NCBI RefSeq assembly: GCF_024138125.1
Contig: NZ_CP099993.1
Coordinates: 2,294,001-2,358,000, forward strand
Direction of reading: 5' to 3'
From: Halorussus salilacus
GTDB lineage: Archaea > Halobacteriota > Halobacteria > Halobacteriales > Haladaptataceae
DNA: 64,000 nt
Part shown: positions 1 to 8,147 of the stretch, piece after piece
Numbering within the stretch: the stretch's first letter is position 1
Layout: the number at the start of each line of letters is the position of its first letter
Program-made: the position numbers and the translations under genes
Notes under the pieces: model-generated
What the model was told of the DNA's origin: nothing
Seen by the model: the letters and a program-made list of their open reading frames with translations, nothing else
Database searches by the model: none

Positions 1-276
1 CCTGAGGGCCGAATCAGCTCCGACGACGTAGCCATCGTGGAGAACAAGTCGGTTCGACCGGCGGAAGTAATCGTCGAGGATCAGGACGGCCAACTCCACG
101 AGCAGACCCATCCGCGAAAGAAGACCGTCACCCTCGAACTCACACTTAACACGACAGAAACCGACGACGAACTCCTGTTCCGCGACGAGCCGCTTGAGGT
201 CGGCCGCGAGCTGACCCTCGACCTCGGCCGCGTCACCGTCGACGGAACCGTCACGGAATTCCCGAACGAGGGCTGA
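1..276 (+). CDS. DUF4330 family protein, C-terminal part (cut by window start)
   Basis: An open frame enters from the left edge (first codons read P-E-G-R-I-S-S-D-D-V) and stops at 274-276, so only about the last 91 codons are present. The pattern of beta-strand-like segments, the T-H-P-R-K-K-T-V-T-L stretch and the late E-L-T-L-D-L-G segment followed by V-x-G-T-V-T resemble the end of haloarchaeal DUF4330 proteins, which carry one N-terminal membrane helix and an extracytoplasmic beta-rich domain. Function is unknown. The apparent GTG at 37 is internal, because the frame is open upstream of it. Family assignment is from memory of the C-terminal pattern. Confidence 0.7.
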   Translation, partial: PEGRISSDDVAIVENKSVRPAEVIVEDQDGQLHEQTHPRKKTVTLELTLNTTETDDELLFRDEPLEVGRELTLDLGRVTVDGTVTEFPNEG

Positions 277-329
277 CGAGATCCGGTTTCGACCCTCTCC
301 GAGGGATCGACCGAGTTCGAGCCGTCTCG

Positions 330-572
330 ATCTGGACGTGAGGTAGGGTTCGCCCTGCTGTTGAACGAATTCGACGGTAGAATCGGCTCCGCTGAACATG
401 TCGGTGATGGCCGATGAGTCGAGAAACGTTATTGCTAGAGACTCTTTCGGGAGCGTTCCATGGCCTCGCGTGTCCGATAGGCGTCGTCGGCCTATGGGCC
501 GATATCGATGAAATCCGCTGCGTAGCCCAGTCGGCTCAGGGATTCGTCCCACGTTTCGTCGTTCCGCTTCAA
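330..572 (-). pseudogene. Remnant of a VapBC-type toxin-antitoxin pair
   Basis: Two decayed fragments lie head to tail on the minus strand. From 572 to 492 a frame reads L-K-R-N-D-E-T-W-D-E-S-L-S-R-L and ends in a stop, like the C-terminal half of haloarchaeal VapB-type antitoxins; a TGA lies just upstream and no start remains. From about 432 downward a second frame reads I-T-F-L-D-S-S-A-I-T-D-M-F and later G-E-P-Y-L-T-S, like the N-terminal strand of a PIN-domain VapC toxin including its first Asp. It has no start codon and after about 35 residues no longer resembles a PIN domain. Order and spacing fit a vapBC operon reduced by deletion. The rest of 277-590 holds nothing else I can name. Confidence 0.55.
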
Positions 573-590
573 TCAGAAGCGCCTGTCTGC

Positions 591-1835
591 TTACCCCTCG
601 GGAACCAGCACCGACAACACCGCCGTAACCGCTCCCACACCCGCCAACAAGAAGAACGCCTCGTCGAAGTACCCCATATCGGCCAGCGCCCCCATCACGG
701 TCGGACTCCCCGCACCCACCAGCATGTAGCCGGTCCGCAACGCCCCCAGACCGGTCCCCTGCACGTCATCGGGAAACGCGTCGGTCAGATACGTCAGCGT
801 GATGGTGCCGTACCCCAGCAGACTGCTCGCGAGCGCGGTCACCGCGATAATCCCGACCAGCCCGTCGACCAGCGGGAGCGCGACCAGCGACGCCGTCAAC
901 GCCACCAGCACGACCGGAAGAACCCGACGGAGCCCGCGGGCGTCGTAGGCCGACCCCGCGAGGGGCTTGACCAGAATACCCAGCGCGAAGAAGCCTCCGA
1001 ACAGCACGGTCGAAGTCGTCGGAGCCAGCTCCTTGACCTCGACGAGGTAGGTCGGGTAAAAGCCCGTGAACGCCTGCCAGACGCAGTAGCTCAGCGTCTG
1101 GATGGCGACCACGAGCGCGACCGGGCGACGCCACAGCGCGCCGCCGATTCGGCGTATCGTGTCGAACGCACCCCGGGAGTTCGCCCCGTCGCCCGTCGCG
1201 TCGGCCTCCGGTCGGGAATCGCTCGCATCGCTCGGCACCACGACGTGGATGCCGACCGCCGCGACCACGAGTAACGGAATCGCGAGTCCGAACCCGAGTT
1301 GCCACGCGAGCGCGACCGCGAGCGCCCCCGCAAGCGGGGGCAGGAGACTATTCCCTAAATCCCCCGCGGCCATCGTCAGCCCGATGGCGGTCCCGCCGCG
1401 CTCGGGGTACGTCGTCGTCAGAATCGTGAACCGGGCGACGCCGTACAGTGCGGTCGCGAACCCGAACAGCAGGGTCGCGCCGAACAGCACCGCCACCGAG
1501 TCGGCGACCACGACGAACGCCAGCGCGAGCGCCGAGACCACCGTACTCGCGACCAGCGTCCGCCCGCCCCCCAACCAGTCGTCGAGTATCCCGCCGGGAA
1601 GCTGGCCCAGCGCGTAGGCCACCCACAGTGCGGTGATGAGCAGGCCCGCGGTCGTCAGGTCGAGGGTGTAGGCCTCGCGCAACTGGGGCAGGACGGCGGG
1701 GTATATCATCCGGACGCCCAGCGAGAGGAACCACCCGCCCGCGACCGCGGCGAGGACCGGACCGCGGCCACCGCTCCAGAGTTCCCGGCCTAGGCGACGA
1801 AGGCTCCCGAGTCGGTCGGCGACACCAATCGGCAT
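591..1835 (-). CDS. MFS transporter
   Basis: A 414-residue membrane protein with about 12 hydrophobic segments in two halves joined by an acidic cytoplasmic loop near residues 190-215, the usual major facilitator layout. The segment G-Q-L-P-G-G-I-L-D-D-W-L-G-G between TM2 and TM3 is the MFS motif A region. The frame is open further upstream, but I choose the ATG at 1835 because the next 60 residues are basic, low-complexity and non-membrane. It probably exports or imports a small solute; the substrate cannot be read from the sequence. It stands alone, with the vapBC remnant downstream. Confidence 0.85.
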   Translation of the reverse strand: MPIGVADRLGSLRRLGRELWSGGRGPVLAAVAGGWFLSLGVRMIYPAVLPQLREAYTLDLTTAGLLITALWVAYALGQLPGGILDDWLGGGRTLVASTVVSALALAFVVVADSVAVLFGATLLFGFATALYGVARFTILTTTYPERGGTAIGLTMAAGDLGNSLLPPLAGALAVALAWQLGFGLAIPLLVVAAVGIHVVVPSDASDSRPEADATGDGANSRGAFDTIRRIGGALWRRPVALVVAIQTLSYCVWQAFTGFYPTYLVEVKELAPTTSTVLFGGFFALGILVKPLAGSAYDARGLRRVLPVVLVALTASLVALPLVDGLVGIIAVTALASSLLGYGTITLTYLTDAFPDDVQGTGLGALRTGYMLVGAGSPTVMGALADMGYFDEAFFLLAGVGAVTAVLSVLVPEG

Positions 1836-2153
1836 GCTCGTGACTGCTCCCGTACCACGCTCTGGCTCTCCGCACGCTAAAACCCCGTCTTCGAGGCAAG
1901 GGGAACGGACTTCCTTAGCTACTCGGGGTGATTTATTATCTCCGTTTGCGTAAGGCCCAGTCTGATAATCTTCCGCTTGTGGCTTCCGTCGACTCCGACG
2001 ACGGTCAAGAACTACTGGCAAAGCCCCTGAGTTGTCCAGCAGGATTCACTACTGAACGAAGTGACAAGCTTCGCCACACCGAGCAGAAATAATTCAGTTC
2101 ACGATAGATAGATATCCGATAGGGTCCAACGATTAGGAGACAGGAGGATGGTG
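1836..2153. other. Intergenic region between divergent genes
   Basis: This 318-bp spacer separates the minus-strand MFS gene from the plus-strand DUF7342 gene. An AT-rich stretch at 1930-1941 could be a minus-strand TATA element, although it lies about 95 nt before the MFS start. A strong Shine-Dalgarno AGGAGG at 2142-2147 abuts one ATG (2148) and is correctly spaced for the ATG at 2154. I see no RNA gene or repeat. Confidence 0.4.
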
Positions 2154-2720
2154 ATGGATTTGACTGACGTTCCCGACGATGTTCGGAATCCAGACGAGGA
2201 ACCGCCGGATTTCACCGAGTGGGACGCACCCGAGAAGGTCCTGAAAGGCGGTCCAACGCGAGAACGACTACTCGGTGTCGTCTTACAACTCCGTACCCCA
2301 ACCAAAGTCGCTGAAATCGCGGACAGAGCAGACTGCGATACCGAGACCGCGCGCGACTACCTTGAATGGTTCACCTCGATGGGGATGACGCGCGAGATTC
2401 CGGGGCGGCCGGTGAGATACGAGCGAAACGAGTCGTATCTGCGGTGGCGCAGAATCGAACAGATTCGAGAACAGTACTCTGAGAGTGACATCGTCGAGGA
2501 ACTCAAACAAACGATGGAGCAGCTCGAAGAGTACCGGGCGCGATTCGACGCTGACAGTCCGGATGACGTGTCGCTCGTGGACGAGACTGGCGAGTCAGCG
2601 GTCGAAGAGGTGTGGGAGGCGGTGAACGAGTGGAAGACGCTTGAGCGACGGGCAGAGCTGTTAGATACGGCGCGGCAGAACGGTCATCCGTCGAGCGGCG
2701 GTTCCAGGGTCGATGCCTGA
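2154..2720 (+). CDS. DUF7342 family winged-helix regulator
   Basis: A 188-residue acidic protein. Residues about 35-95 form a winged helix-turn-helix (P-T-K-V-A-E-I-A-D-R-A-D-C-D-T-E-T-A-R-D-Y-L-E-W), followed by a coiled-coil-like helix rich in E, Q and R (about 105-140) and a second helical segment. This is the layout of the haloarchaeal DUF7342 group, usually encoded with a small partner. I choose the ATG at 2154, not 2148, because AGGAGG at 2142-2147 leaves six nt to 2154 and none to 2148. The partner gene follows with an 8-bp overlap (2713) but is broken. The role is probably DNA binding; no target is visible apart from its own operon. Confidence 0.7.
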   Translation: MDLTDVPDDVRNPDEEPPDFTEWDAPEKVLKGGPTRERLLGVVLQLRTPTKVAEIADRADCDTETARDYLEWFTSMGMTREIPGRPVRYERNESYLRWRRIEQIREQYSESDIVEELKQTMEQLEEYRARFDADSPDDVSLVDETGESAVEEVWEAVNEWKTLERRAELLDTARQNGHPSSGGSRVDA

Positions 2721-3161
2721 CGACCGGCCGAGTGACGACGAGGACGTCGCGGAGAATGTCGGTGGCATCGACACCGAGATTCTCGAACAGATCGGACAAC
2801 ATCTCGAACGAAGCCAGCGGTTCTCGGAGGTCGTGTTCCAGCCGGACTACGCGCCGAGTTCCGTCGTGGCAGAATACGACACGGATACTTTCCGGCGGCC
2901 ATCCACCGGGCGTATCTGTAGATTCGATGGTACGAAACGGACGATTTCAGCGTCCACTACTCCGAGCAGTACAGCGATGGAGGCCAGTAGGAGTGTCGGT
3001 GGGGCCGCCATCCGAACAGCCACAACACGCGCTCTCATTTTCACCCGCCACCAAATGCAACGACACCCGGCGACGATGCGCAGTACGCCAGCGACTGGCG
3101 AGACGTCCTTTCGAGCGTGCTTGAGGACTTAGACGACCGAATCGAAGCGTTCTGGGAGTGA
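2713..3161 (+). pseudogene. Frameshifted partner of the DUF7342 gene
   Basis: The gene starts at 2713, overlapping DUF7342, and reads normally to the segment S-S-V-V-A-E-Y-D-T-D. Near 2884-2887 the frame shifts by one nucleotide (apparent 1-nt deletion). In the new frame the expected sequence continues (Y-F-P-A-A-I-H-R-A-Y-L, then I-R-W-Y-E-T-D-D-F-S-V-H-Y), interrupted by TAG at 2919-2921 and again by TAG at 2988-2990, before running through H-F-H-P-P-P-N-A-T-T to a proper stop at 3159-3161. With three lesions it is a true pseudogene, not a sequencing slip. The intact family is a conserved haloarchaeal protein of unknown function paired with DUF7342. Confidence 0.8.
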
Positions 3162-3291
3162 ACTCGAAAGTCGTCTTATCCTCTCTTGGGTTCAGAACAG
3201 CTACGCAGTTAGCGAATCCGTGATTCGACGCCTGTGACGGTGGATGCACTTCAGGACGGACTCGAAGAGCGATACGCTCCCAAAGAACGAA

Positions 3292-3705
3292 CTACGAGTC
3301 CGCGGGCCGCGGCGCGTTCTCGTACTTGACCATCTTCTCGGGCTTGTCGGAGATCGTCTTGTAGATTCGCTGAAGCGTCTCTTCGGCCGCGAGGAGGTTG
3401 TGTTCGTCGAGGAACTCGCGTCCTTCGTCGGTGAGGCCGTAGAACTTCCAGGGGTAGCCTTGGCGGCGCTCGTCGTCGTCGAGCGCGACCTCCTCGACGA
3501 TTCCGGCGTCGATCAGCTTCTGGACGTGCTTGTAGACGGTGGCGTCGCTGACGCTCGGATTGAGTTCCTCGAGTTCGTACATCGAGGGGAGTTGGTCGGG
3601 GTGCTGGAGGATATTGTTGACGAGCGCGAACCGCGTCTCCTGCGTGACGAAGTGGAGCAGTTCGCGGGTTTCGCTTCCGCCAGTGGTCCCGAGGTCAGTG
3701 CTCAT
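3292..3705 (-). CDS. Winged-helix transcriptional regulator (PadR-like)
   Basis: A 137-residue DNA-binding protein. Residues about 12-75 form a winged helix with the recognition segment N-P-S-V-S-D-A-T-V-Y-K-H-V-Q-K-L-I-D-A-G, then a wing and a C-terminal helix that probably dimerises. The ATG at 3705 is preferred: the frame runs upstream, but codons between 3705 and 3795 cover the promoter and a perfect dyad operator. Haloarchaea have many such regulators; the effector is unknown. The dyad right next to its start suggests autoregulation, and the divergent gene at 3834 may share the control. An upstream start at 3795 is possible but unlikely. Confidence 0.75.
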   Translation of the reverse strand: MSTDLGTTGGSETRELLHFVTQETRFALVNNILQHPDQLPSMYELEELNPSVSDATVYKHVQKLIDAGIVEEVALDDDERRQGYPWKFYGLTDEGREFLDEHNLLAAEETLQRIYKTISDKPEKMVKYENAPRPADS

Positions 3706-3732
3706 ACGACCCAGTAGGAGACGCGGCGACAA

Positions 3733-3768
3733 GTAGTTTACCCTTGAGTAAACTACCCCGCGGTAAAC
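3733..3768. promoter_or_regulatory. Perfect dyad operator with an extra half-site
   Basis: GTAGTTTAC (3733-3741) and its exact complement GTAAACTAC (3748-3756) flank a 6-nt spacer. A further GGTAAAC half-site lies at 3762-3768. The dyad starts 28 nt before the winged-helix start codon (3705), overlapping the expected promoter, and sits in the spacer shared with the gene at 3834. It is the best candidate binding site for the adjacent regulator. Confidence 0.65.
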
Positions 3769-3833
3769 AAGGGCACTAATCACTGAGCGGGTCACCCAAA
3801 AACGATATTCCCGTTGCGTGGGACACCTCCCTC

Positions 3834-4382
3834 ATGCCCGACGACGCGCCGCCGGTCCCGCACGAACTTCTCACGAGCGCCAGGGAGGAACTCGACGACG
3901 AGGAGATATCGCTGGCCGACAACGAGGAGATACTGCACGCGCTGAGCGAACTAACCCCCGTCTACGAGAACGAGCGGTCGTACTTCGTGCTCGGCAACTA
4001 CGACCGAGAACCGATTCGCCGATTGAATCTCGTCGTCGATAGACTGAACCGACGGACGGACGCCTACGCCTTCCGCATGGTCGACGTCCGCGGCGAGTGG
4101 GACAACAGCATCCAGAAGTTCTGCCTCATCGCGGATATCGTCACGTACCTCGTCGGCGTCGCTGAGAAGGAACCGAGCGACTTCCTAGTCGAGCAGGGAC
4201 TCCTCGTCGGTACGACCGAGTACTTCTCGAAGAGCCACGTCCTCAAGCGAGAGTACGAGGACGAGGAACACCCGTTCGGGTGGATGCAGGACGGCGTCTT
4301 CGAACTGTTCGACCGCGAGGGCCAACTGTACCGGTGGCGAACCGAACCAGACCTCGTCGAGGCGACCGACGAACTGCCGTGA
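3834..4382 (+). CDS. Conserved haloarchaeal protein of unknown function
   Basis: A 182-residue soluble, acidic protein. I see no signal peptide, membrane segment or catalytic motif. Residues about 45-110 (S-Y-F-V-L-G-N-Y-D-R-E-P-I-R-R-L followed by Y-A-F-R-M-V-D-V-R-G-E-W) look like an alternating alpha/beta domain, and a later part mentions conserved aromatic positions (F-G-W-M-Q-D-G-V-F-E-L-F). The pattern resembles domains that handle or sense small molecules, but I do not recognise the family. It is divergent from the winged-helix gene at 3705, with the dyad operator between them, so the two may be co-regulated. Confidence 0.65.
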   Translation: MPDDAPPVPHELLTSAREELDDEEISLADNEEILHALSELTPVYENERSYFVLGNYDREPIRRLNLVVDRLNRRTDAYAFRMVDVRGEWDNSIQKFCLIADIVTYLVGVAEKEPSDFLVEQGLLVGTTEYFSKSHVLKREYEDEEHPFGWMQDGVFELFDREGQLYRWRTEPDLVEATDELP

Positions 4383-4409
4383 ACTCGATTCGGAGCAGGA
4401 AACTCAGTC

Positions 4410-6200
4410 CTACTCCACCGTCACGCTCTTCGCGAGATTCCGCGGCTTGTCGATGCTCCGACCCAACTCCGCCGCGACGTAGTAGGCGACCAACTGCAAC
4501 TGGACGTTCGCCAGCACCGGCGCGACCCGCGGGTGGGTCTCGGGAATCGAGAGCACTTCATCGGCGTAGCGCTCGACCTCCGACGCGCCGTCGGTCACCG
4601 CGACCACCGGCGCGTCCCTCGCTTCGACCTCCTTGACGTTGCCCACGGTCTTGGTCGCCTCCTCGCCGTCGCCCGTCACGACCGCGAAGACGGGCGTCCG
4701 GTCGGTCACGAGCGCGAGCGGGCCGTGTTTCAGCTCCCCGGCGGGAAAGCCCTCGGCGTGCCGGTAGGTGATCTCCTTCATCTTGAGCGCGCCCTCCAGC
4801 GCCACCGGGTGGTGGTAGCCCCGGCCGATGAAGAAGTAGCCGTCGCTGTCGACGAACCGGTCGGCGACCTCCTCGGCGCGCGAGGAGTCGAGTATCTCCT
4901 GGACTTGCCCGGGCAGGTCACGGAGCGCCTCGACGACCTCGCGGGCGTCGCCGCGCTCGGCCAGCGACGCCGACAGCAGATTGGCCGCGACCACCTGCGA
5001 GGAGAACGTCTTGGTCGCCGCGACCCCGATCTCCGGCCCGGCGCGGATGAACAGCGTCCGGTCGCACTCCCGGGCCGCGGTCGAGCCGACGACGTTGGTC
5101 AGCGCCAGCGTCTCGACGCCCCGGCCCTTGGCCCGCCGGAGCGCCGCCAGGGTGTCTGCGGTCTCGCCGCTCTGGGTGATTCCGACCACCAGCGTTCCGT
5201 CCGAGATCGGCGGCGGCGAGGTGGCGTACTCGCTCGCGAGGAACGCCTGGGCCCGGACGCCCGCCGCTCGCAACGTCTGTGCGCCGTAGAGCGCGGCGTG
5301 ATAGCTGGTCCCGCAGGCGACGAACTGGACCGCGTCGGCCTCCAGCCCCTCCAAGGCCTCGACGTTCACGGTTCCGGTCAGCTCGTCCACCCGCCCGCGC
5401 AGGCACTTCCGGAGCGCCCGGGGCTGCTCGTGGATCTCCTTGAGCATGTAGTGGTCGTAGCCGCTCTTTGCGGTCTCCTCGGCGTCCCACTCGACCCGCG
5501 AGACCGACTTGTCGAGTCGCGCGCCCGACGCGTCGGTCACGCTCCAGGTCCCCGACTCCAGTCGCGCGAACTCGCCGTCTTCGAGGTACACCACGCGGTC
5601 GGTGTACTCCAGGAACGCGGGCACGTCGCTCGCCAGATACGCGGCGTCGTCGCCGACGCCGAGGACCAGCGGCGACCCCGACCGAGTCGCCAGCAACGCC
5701 TCGGACCCGGCGAACACCGCGGCGAGCGCGTAACTGCCCTCCAGCCTCGCGACCGCCGACCGGAACGCCTCCTCGGGGCTCGCACCGCCCGCGAGCGCGT
5801 CCTCGATCAGGTGCGGAACGACCTCGGTGTCGGTGTCGCTGTCGAACTCGTGGCCCGCCTCCCGTAGCTTCGCTTTGAGTTCGTCGTAGTTCTCGATGAT
5901 GCCGTTGTGGACGACCGCCACGTCGCCCGAACAGTCGGTGTGGGGGTGGGCGTTAGCGTCGCTGGGCGGTCCGTGGGTCGACCAGCGGGTGTGGCCGATA
6001 CCGACCGGCCCGCCGAGTCCGGGGTCGACCGCGCGCTGGAGCATCTCGATCTCGCCCTCGCGCTTGCACACGTCGAGGTCGCCGTTCGCGAGCGCCACGC
6101 CCGCCGAATCGTAGCCGCGGTACTCCAGTCCTTCCAGTCCCGCGAGCAGCACGTCGAGGGTCCGGTCGGCCCGCCCGGCGTGACCGATGATTCCGCACAT
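4410..6200 (-). CDS. glmS: Glutamine--fructose-6-phosphate aminotransferase
   Basis: A 596-residue enzyme making glucosamine-6-phosphate from fructose-6-phosphate and glutamine. The N-terminus M-C-G-I-I-G-H-A-G supplies the catalytic Cys of the Ntn glutaminase domain (about 1-215). Two SIS sugar-isomerase domains follow; the first holds C-G-T-S-Y-H-A-A and T-Q-S-G-E-T-A-D-T, and the protein ends with P-R-N-L-A-K-S-V-T-V-E, the conserved C-terminal loop. Length is normal. One nucleotide separates its start from the stop of the GlmU-like gene (6202), so the two are co-transcribed to supply amino-sugar precursors for surface glycans and N-glycosylation. Confidence 0.96.
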   Translation of the reverse strand: MCGIIGHAGRADRTLDVLLAGLEGLEYRGYDSAGVALANGDLDVCKREGEIEMLQRAVDPGLGGPVGIGHTRWSTHGPPSDANAHPHTDCSGDVAVVHNGIIENYDELKAKLREAGHEFDSDTDTEVVPHLIEDALAGGASPEEAFRSAVARLEGSYALAAVFAGSEALLATRSGSPLVLGVGDDAAYLASDVPAFLEYTDRVVYLEDGEFARLESGTWSVTDASGARLDKSVSRVEWDAEETAKSGYDHYMLKEIHEQPRALRKCLRGRVDELTGTVNVEALEGLEADAVQFVACGTSYHAALYGAQTLRAAGVRAQAFLASEYATSPPPISDGTLVVGITQSGETADTLAALRRAKGRGVETLALTNVVGSTAARECDRTLFIRAGPEIGVAATKTFSSQVVAANLLSASLAERGDAREVVEALRDLPGQVQEILDSSRAEEVADRFVDSDGYFFIGRGYHHPVALEGALKMKEITYRHAEGFPAGELKHGPLALVTDRTPVFAVVTGDGEEATKTVGNVKEVEARDAPVVAVTDGASEVERYADEVLSIPETHPRVAPVLANVQLQLVAYYVAAELGRSIDKPRNLAKSVTVE

Positions 6201-6201
6201 G

Positions 6202-7479
6202 TCAGCGCAACACCTCGGCGCGTTCCTTGACGTTTTCGGAGACGGTCACGCCCGTGTGGAGATGCGCGCGCGGGGCGACGAGCGTCCCCGGCGCGAAGCT
6301 CACGTCGCCGTCGGCGCGTACGCGGTCGGCCACCAGCGCGCCGAGCTGCTGGTCCTCGAACACGACGTCCTCGACGCGCACGTCGCCCGGCCCGCCGGGG
6401 ACCGTGGTGTTCGCGCCCAGCGCGACCCCCTGTCCGGTGACGCAGTCGATGAGGGTCGAGTTCGGGCCGACCCTGGCGTCGGTGTCGAGGACCGACCGCT
6501 CGACCACTGCGTTCGCGCCGACCGTGGCGTTGCGGCCCAGCGCGGTGAACGGGCCGACCACGGCCCCGGGCCGGACCTCCGAGTCGGGGCCGACCACGAC
6601 CGGCCCCTGAAGGGTGGCGTCGTCGTGGACGGTCGCCGAGTCGGCGACCCACACCGCGTCGTCGCGCTCGGGTTCGGTGACCCGTCCCTGAAGTAGCAAC
6701 TCTCGGGACACGTCCAGCAGGTCCCACGGGTAGGTCGCGTCGACCCACAGCCCCTCGGTGGTGACGCCCCGGACCGTGGTCTCGTCGGCCGAGGGGTCGT
6801 CGGCCGACGACCCCTCGGCCGACGATTCGTCTCCGGATGCCTCCTCCTCGTCGGCCTCCCGCTGGATGAGTCGGACGAGGGTGTCGGTCAGCGCGAGTTC
6901 GCCCTGGACGCGCGGGGTCTCCTCGACCGCGTCGAAGATGGAGCCGTCGAAGGCGTAGACGCCAGCGTTGAGCAGGCGGTAGTCGTCGGTCTCGGGCTTC
7001 TCGACCAGTTCGACCACGCGGTCGCCCTCGGTCACGACCGCGCCGTAGTGGGAGACGTCGGCCTGCTCGGTCACCGCGAGCATCGCGCTCGCGCCGTCGC
7101 CCTCGAAGGCGTCGAGCACGTCCTCGACCATCCGGCGTTCGATGACTTGGTCGCCGTTGACCACGAGGAAGCCGTCCTCCCCGGCGACGCCCTCGCGGGC
7201 CGCCAGCAGGGCGTGACCGCTCCCGAGTTGCTTCTCCTGGACGACGTAGTTGATGGGGACGTTCCGATACGTCGGCCCGAAGTGGTCCTGCACCCGGTCG
7301 CGCTTGTAGCCGACGACGACGTGGAGGCGCTCGATTCCCGCGCCGATGAGCGCGTCGAAGACGTGTTCGAGGATGGGCCGGTCGGCGGCCGGGAGCATCG
7401 GTTTCGGGCGATTGCGGGTCAGGGGACGGAGCCGAGTGCCCTCGCCCGCGGCCAGCACGACGGCGGCGCGAACTGTCAT
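6202..7479 (-). CDS. GlmU-like sugar-1-phosphate nucleotidylyltransferase/acetyltransferase
   Basis: A 425-residue two-domain enzyme. The N-terminal nucleotidyltransferase carries L-A-A-G-E-G-T-R-L-R-P-L-T and P-K-P-M-L-P, the nucleotide-binding and sugar-phosphate motifs. The C-terminal part (from about residue 260) is a left-handed beta-helix with hexapeptide repeats such as V-G-P-D-S-E and L-G-R-N-A-T. It probably makes UDP-GlcNAc from GlcN-1-P with the GlmS product. The ATG at 7479 (M-T-V-R-A-A-V-V-L-A-A-G) is chosen over upstream codons. Between the domains, a Ser/Asp/Glu-rich insert (about residues 219-235) is encoded by a perfect palindrome. No glmM is in the window. Confidence 0.9.
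   Translation of the reverse strand: MTVRAAVVLAAGEGTRLRPLTRNRPKPMLPAADRPILEHVFDALIGAGIERLHVVVGYKRDRVQDHFGPTYRNVPINYVVQEKQLGSGHALLAAREGVAGEDGFLVVNGDQVIERRMVEDVLDAFEGDGASAMLAVTEQADVSHYGAVVTEGDRVVELVEKPETDDYRLLNAGVYAFDGSIFDAVEETPRVQGELALTDTLVRLIQREADEEEASGDESSAEGSSADDPSADETTVRGVTTEGLWVDATYPWDLLDVSRELLLQGRVTEPERDDAVWVADSATVHDDATLQGPVVVGPDSEVRPGAVVGPFTALGRNATVGANAVVERSVLDTDARVGPNSTLIDCVTGQGVALGANTTVPGGPGDVRVEDVVFEDQQLGALVADRVRADGDVSFAPGTLVAPRAHLHTGVTVSENVKERAEVLR
6782..6825. repeat. 44-nt perfect palindrome inside the GlmU-like coding sequence
   Basis: Bases 6782-6803 are the exact reverse complement of 6804-6825, with no loop. On the coding strand it specifies a Ser-Ala-Asp/Glu linker between the transferase and beta-helix domains and keeps the reading frame. 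A perfect 22-bp arm is far beyond chance even at this GC, and placement in a flexible linker suggests insertion or slippage growth that the protein tolerates. Confidence 0.8.
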
Positions 7480-7548
7480 GGTTCGGTCATCGGTCAGAAC
7501 CGGTATCAACCTTCGGCTTTTTTACGGGATCGTCGTCGATTCGACCCC

Positions 7549-7579
7549 GGCGAGCGCGCCGACCGTCGGCGCGCTCGCC
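7549..7579. terminator. Strong GC hairpin downstream of the YdjM-like gene
   Basis: A perfect inverted repeat with 14-bp arms (7549-7562 and 7566-7579) and a CCG loop lies 73 nt beyond the stop of the minus-strand gene at 7653 and about 70 nt before the start of the GlmU-like gene. It may end the upstream transcript or process the message. A TAAAAAAG stretch follows on the minus strand and could be the AT-rich promoter element for the GlmU-glmS pair. Confidence 0.4.
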
Positions 7580-7652
7580 GAGGTCGCGACCTCCGCGCCC
7601 ACGTCGTTGCCGTCGCCGTCGGTCAGGGACGAGACCGCTCCGACGCCGCCTG

Positions 7653-8147
7653 CTACTCGGACCCGCGGCGATACCGCGTCGCGAGCCAGACGGCCGCGGC
7701 GAACGCCGCGGCCGCGACGGCGGGGTCGGGCTGGGTGCTCAGGTACAGCCCCGGCGTCGGCGGGTGGTACTGCGAGACCGGCCAGCCAATCGCGTACGAG
7801 CGCCCCGACGGCTTCAGGAGCAGGCCGTCGGCCAGCAGATGGGAGACCGCGCCGACGCTCAACAGCGCCGCCACGCGGCCCCGCTCGGCCCGGGCGACGA
7901 CCGTCGCTCCGAGCGCTATCGCGACGAACACGCCGCCCGCGGTGTGGAGCGCGAACCAGTCGAACGGGACGCCGAGCGCCGCTTCGACGGCGGTGCTGGG
8001 AACGAGTAGCTCGGCCTTCGAGAGGTCGGGGACGAACGCGCCCGCCATGACGACCGTGACGTACGCGGGCGACAGCCACGCGTAGCGCCACGAGAGGAGC
8101 AGACCGAGCGCGTACGCGAAGAGTGCGTGAGCGAGCAGGTCAGGCAT
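7653..8147 (-). CDS. YdjM/DUF457-type membrane-bound metal-dependent hydrolase family protein
   Basis: A 164-residue membrane protein with four to five hydrophobic segments. The N-terminus M-P-D-L-L-A-H-A-L-F-A-Y, the segment G-A-F-V-P-D-L-S-K and S-H-L-L-A-D-G-L-L-L match the family pattern, in which His and Asp residues at the membrane face may bind metal. The precise reaction is unknown; relatives are linked to membrane stress. Its start overlaps the end of the gene at 8140-8676 by eight bases, so translation is probably coupled. Downstream lies a strong hairpin. Confidence 0.8.
   Translation of the reverse strand: MPDLLAHALFAYALGLLLSWRYAWLSPAYVTVVMAGAFVPDLSKAELLVPSTAVEAALGVPFDWFALHTAGGVFVAIALGATVVARAERGRVAALLSVGAVSHLLADGLLLKPSGRSYAIGWPVSQYHPPTPGLYLSTQPDPAVAAAAFAAAVWLATRYRRGSE

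Noticed and set aside
414-1274. A 286-codon plus-strand open frame opposite the MFS gene.
   Set aside because: Arg/His/Gln-rich translation without any domain, antisense to a clear membrane transporter.
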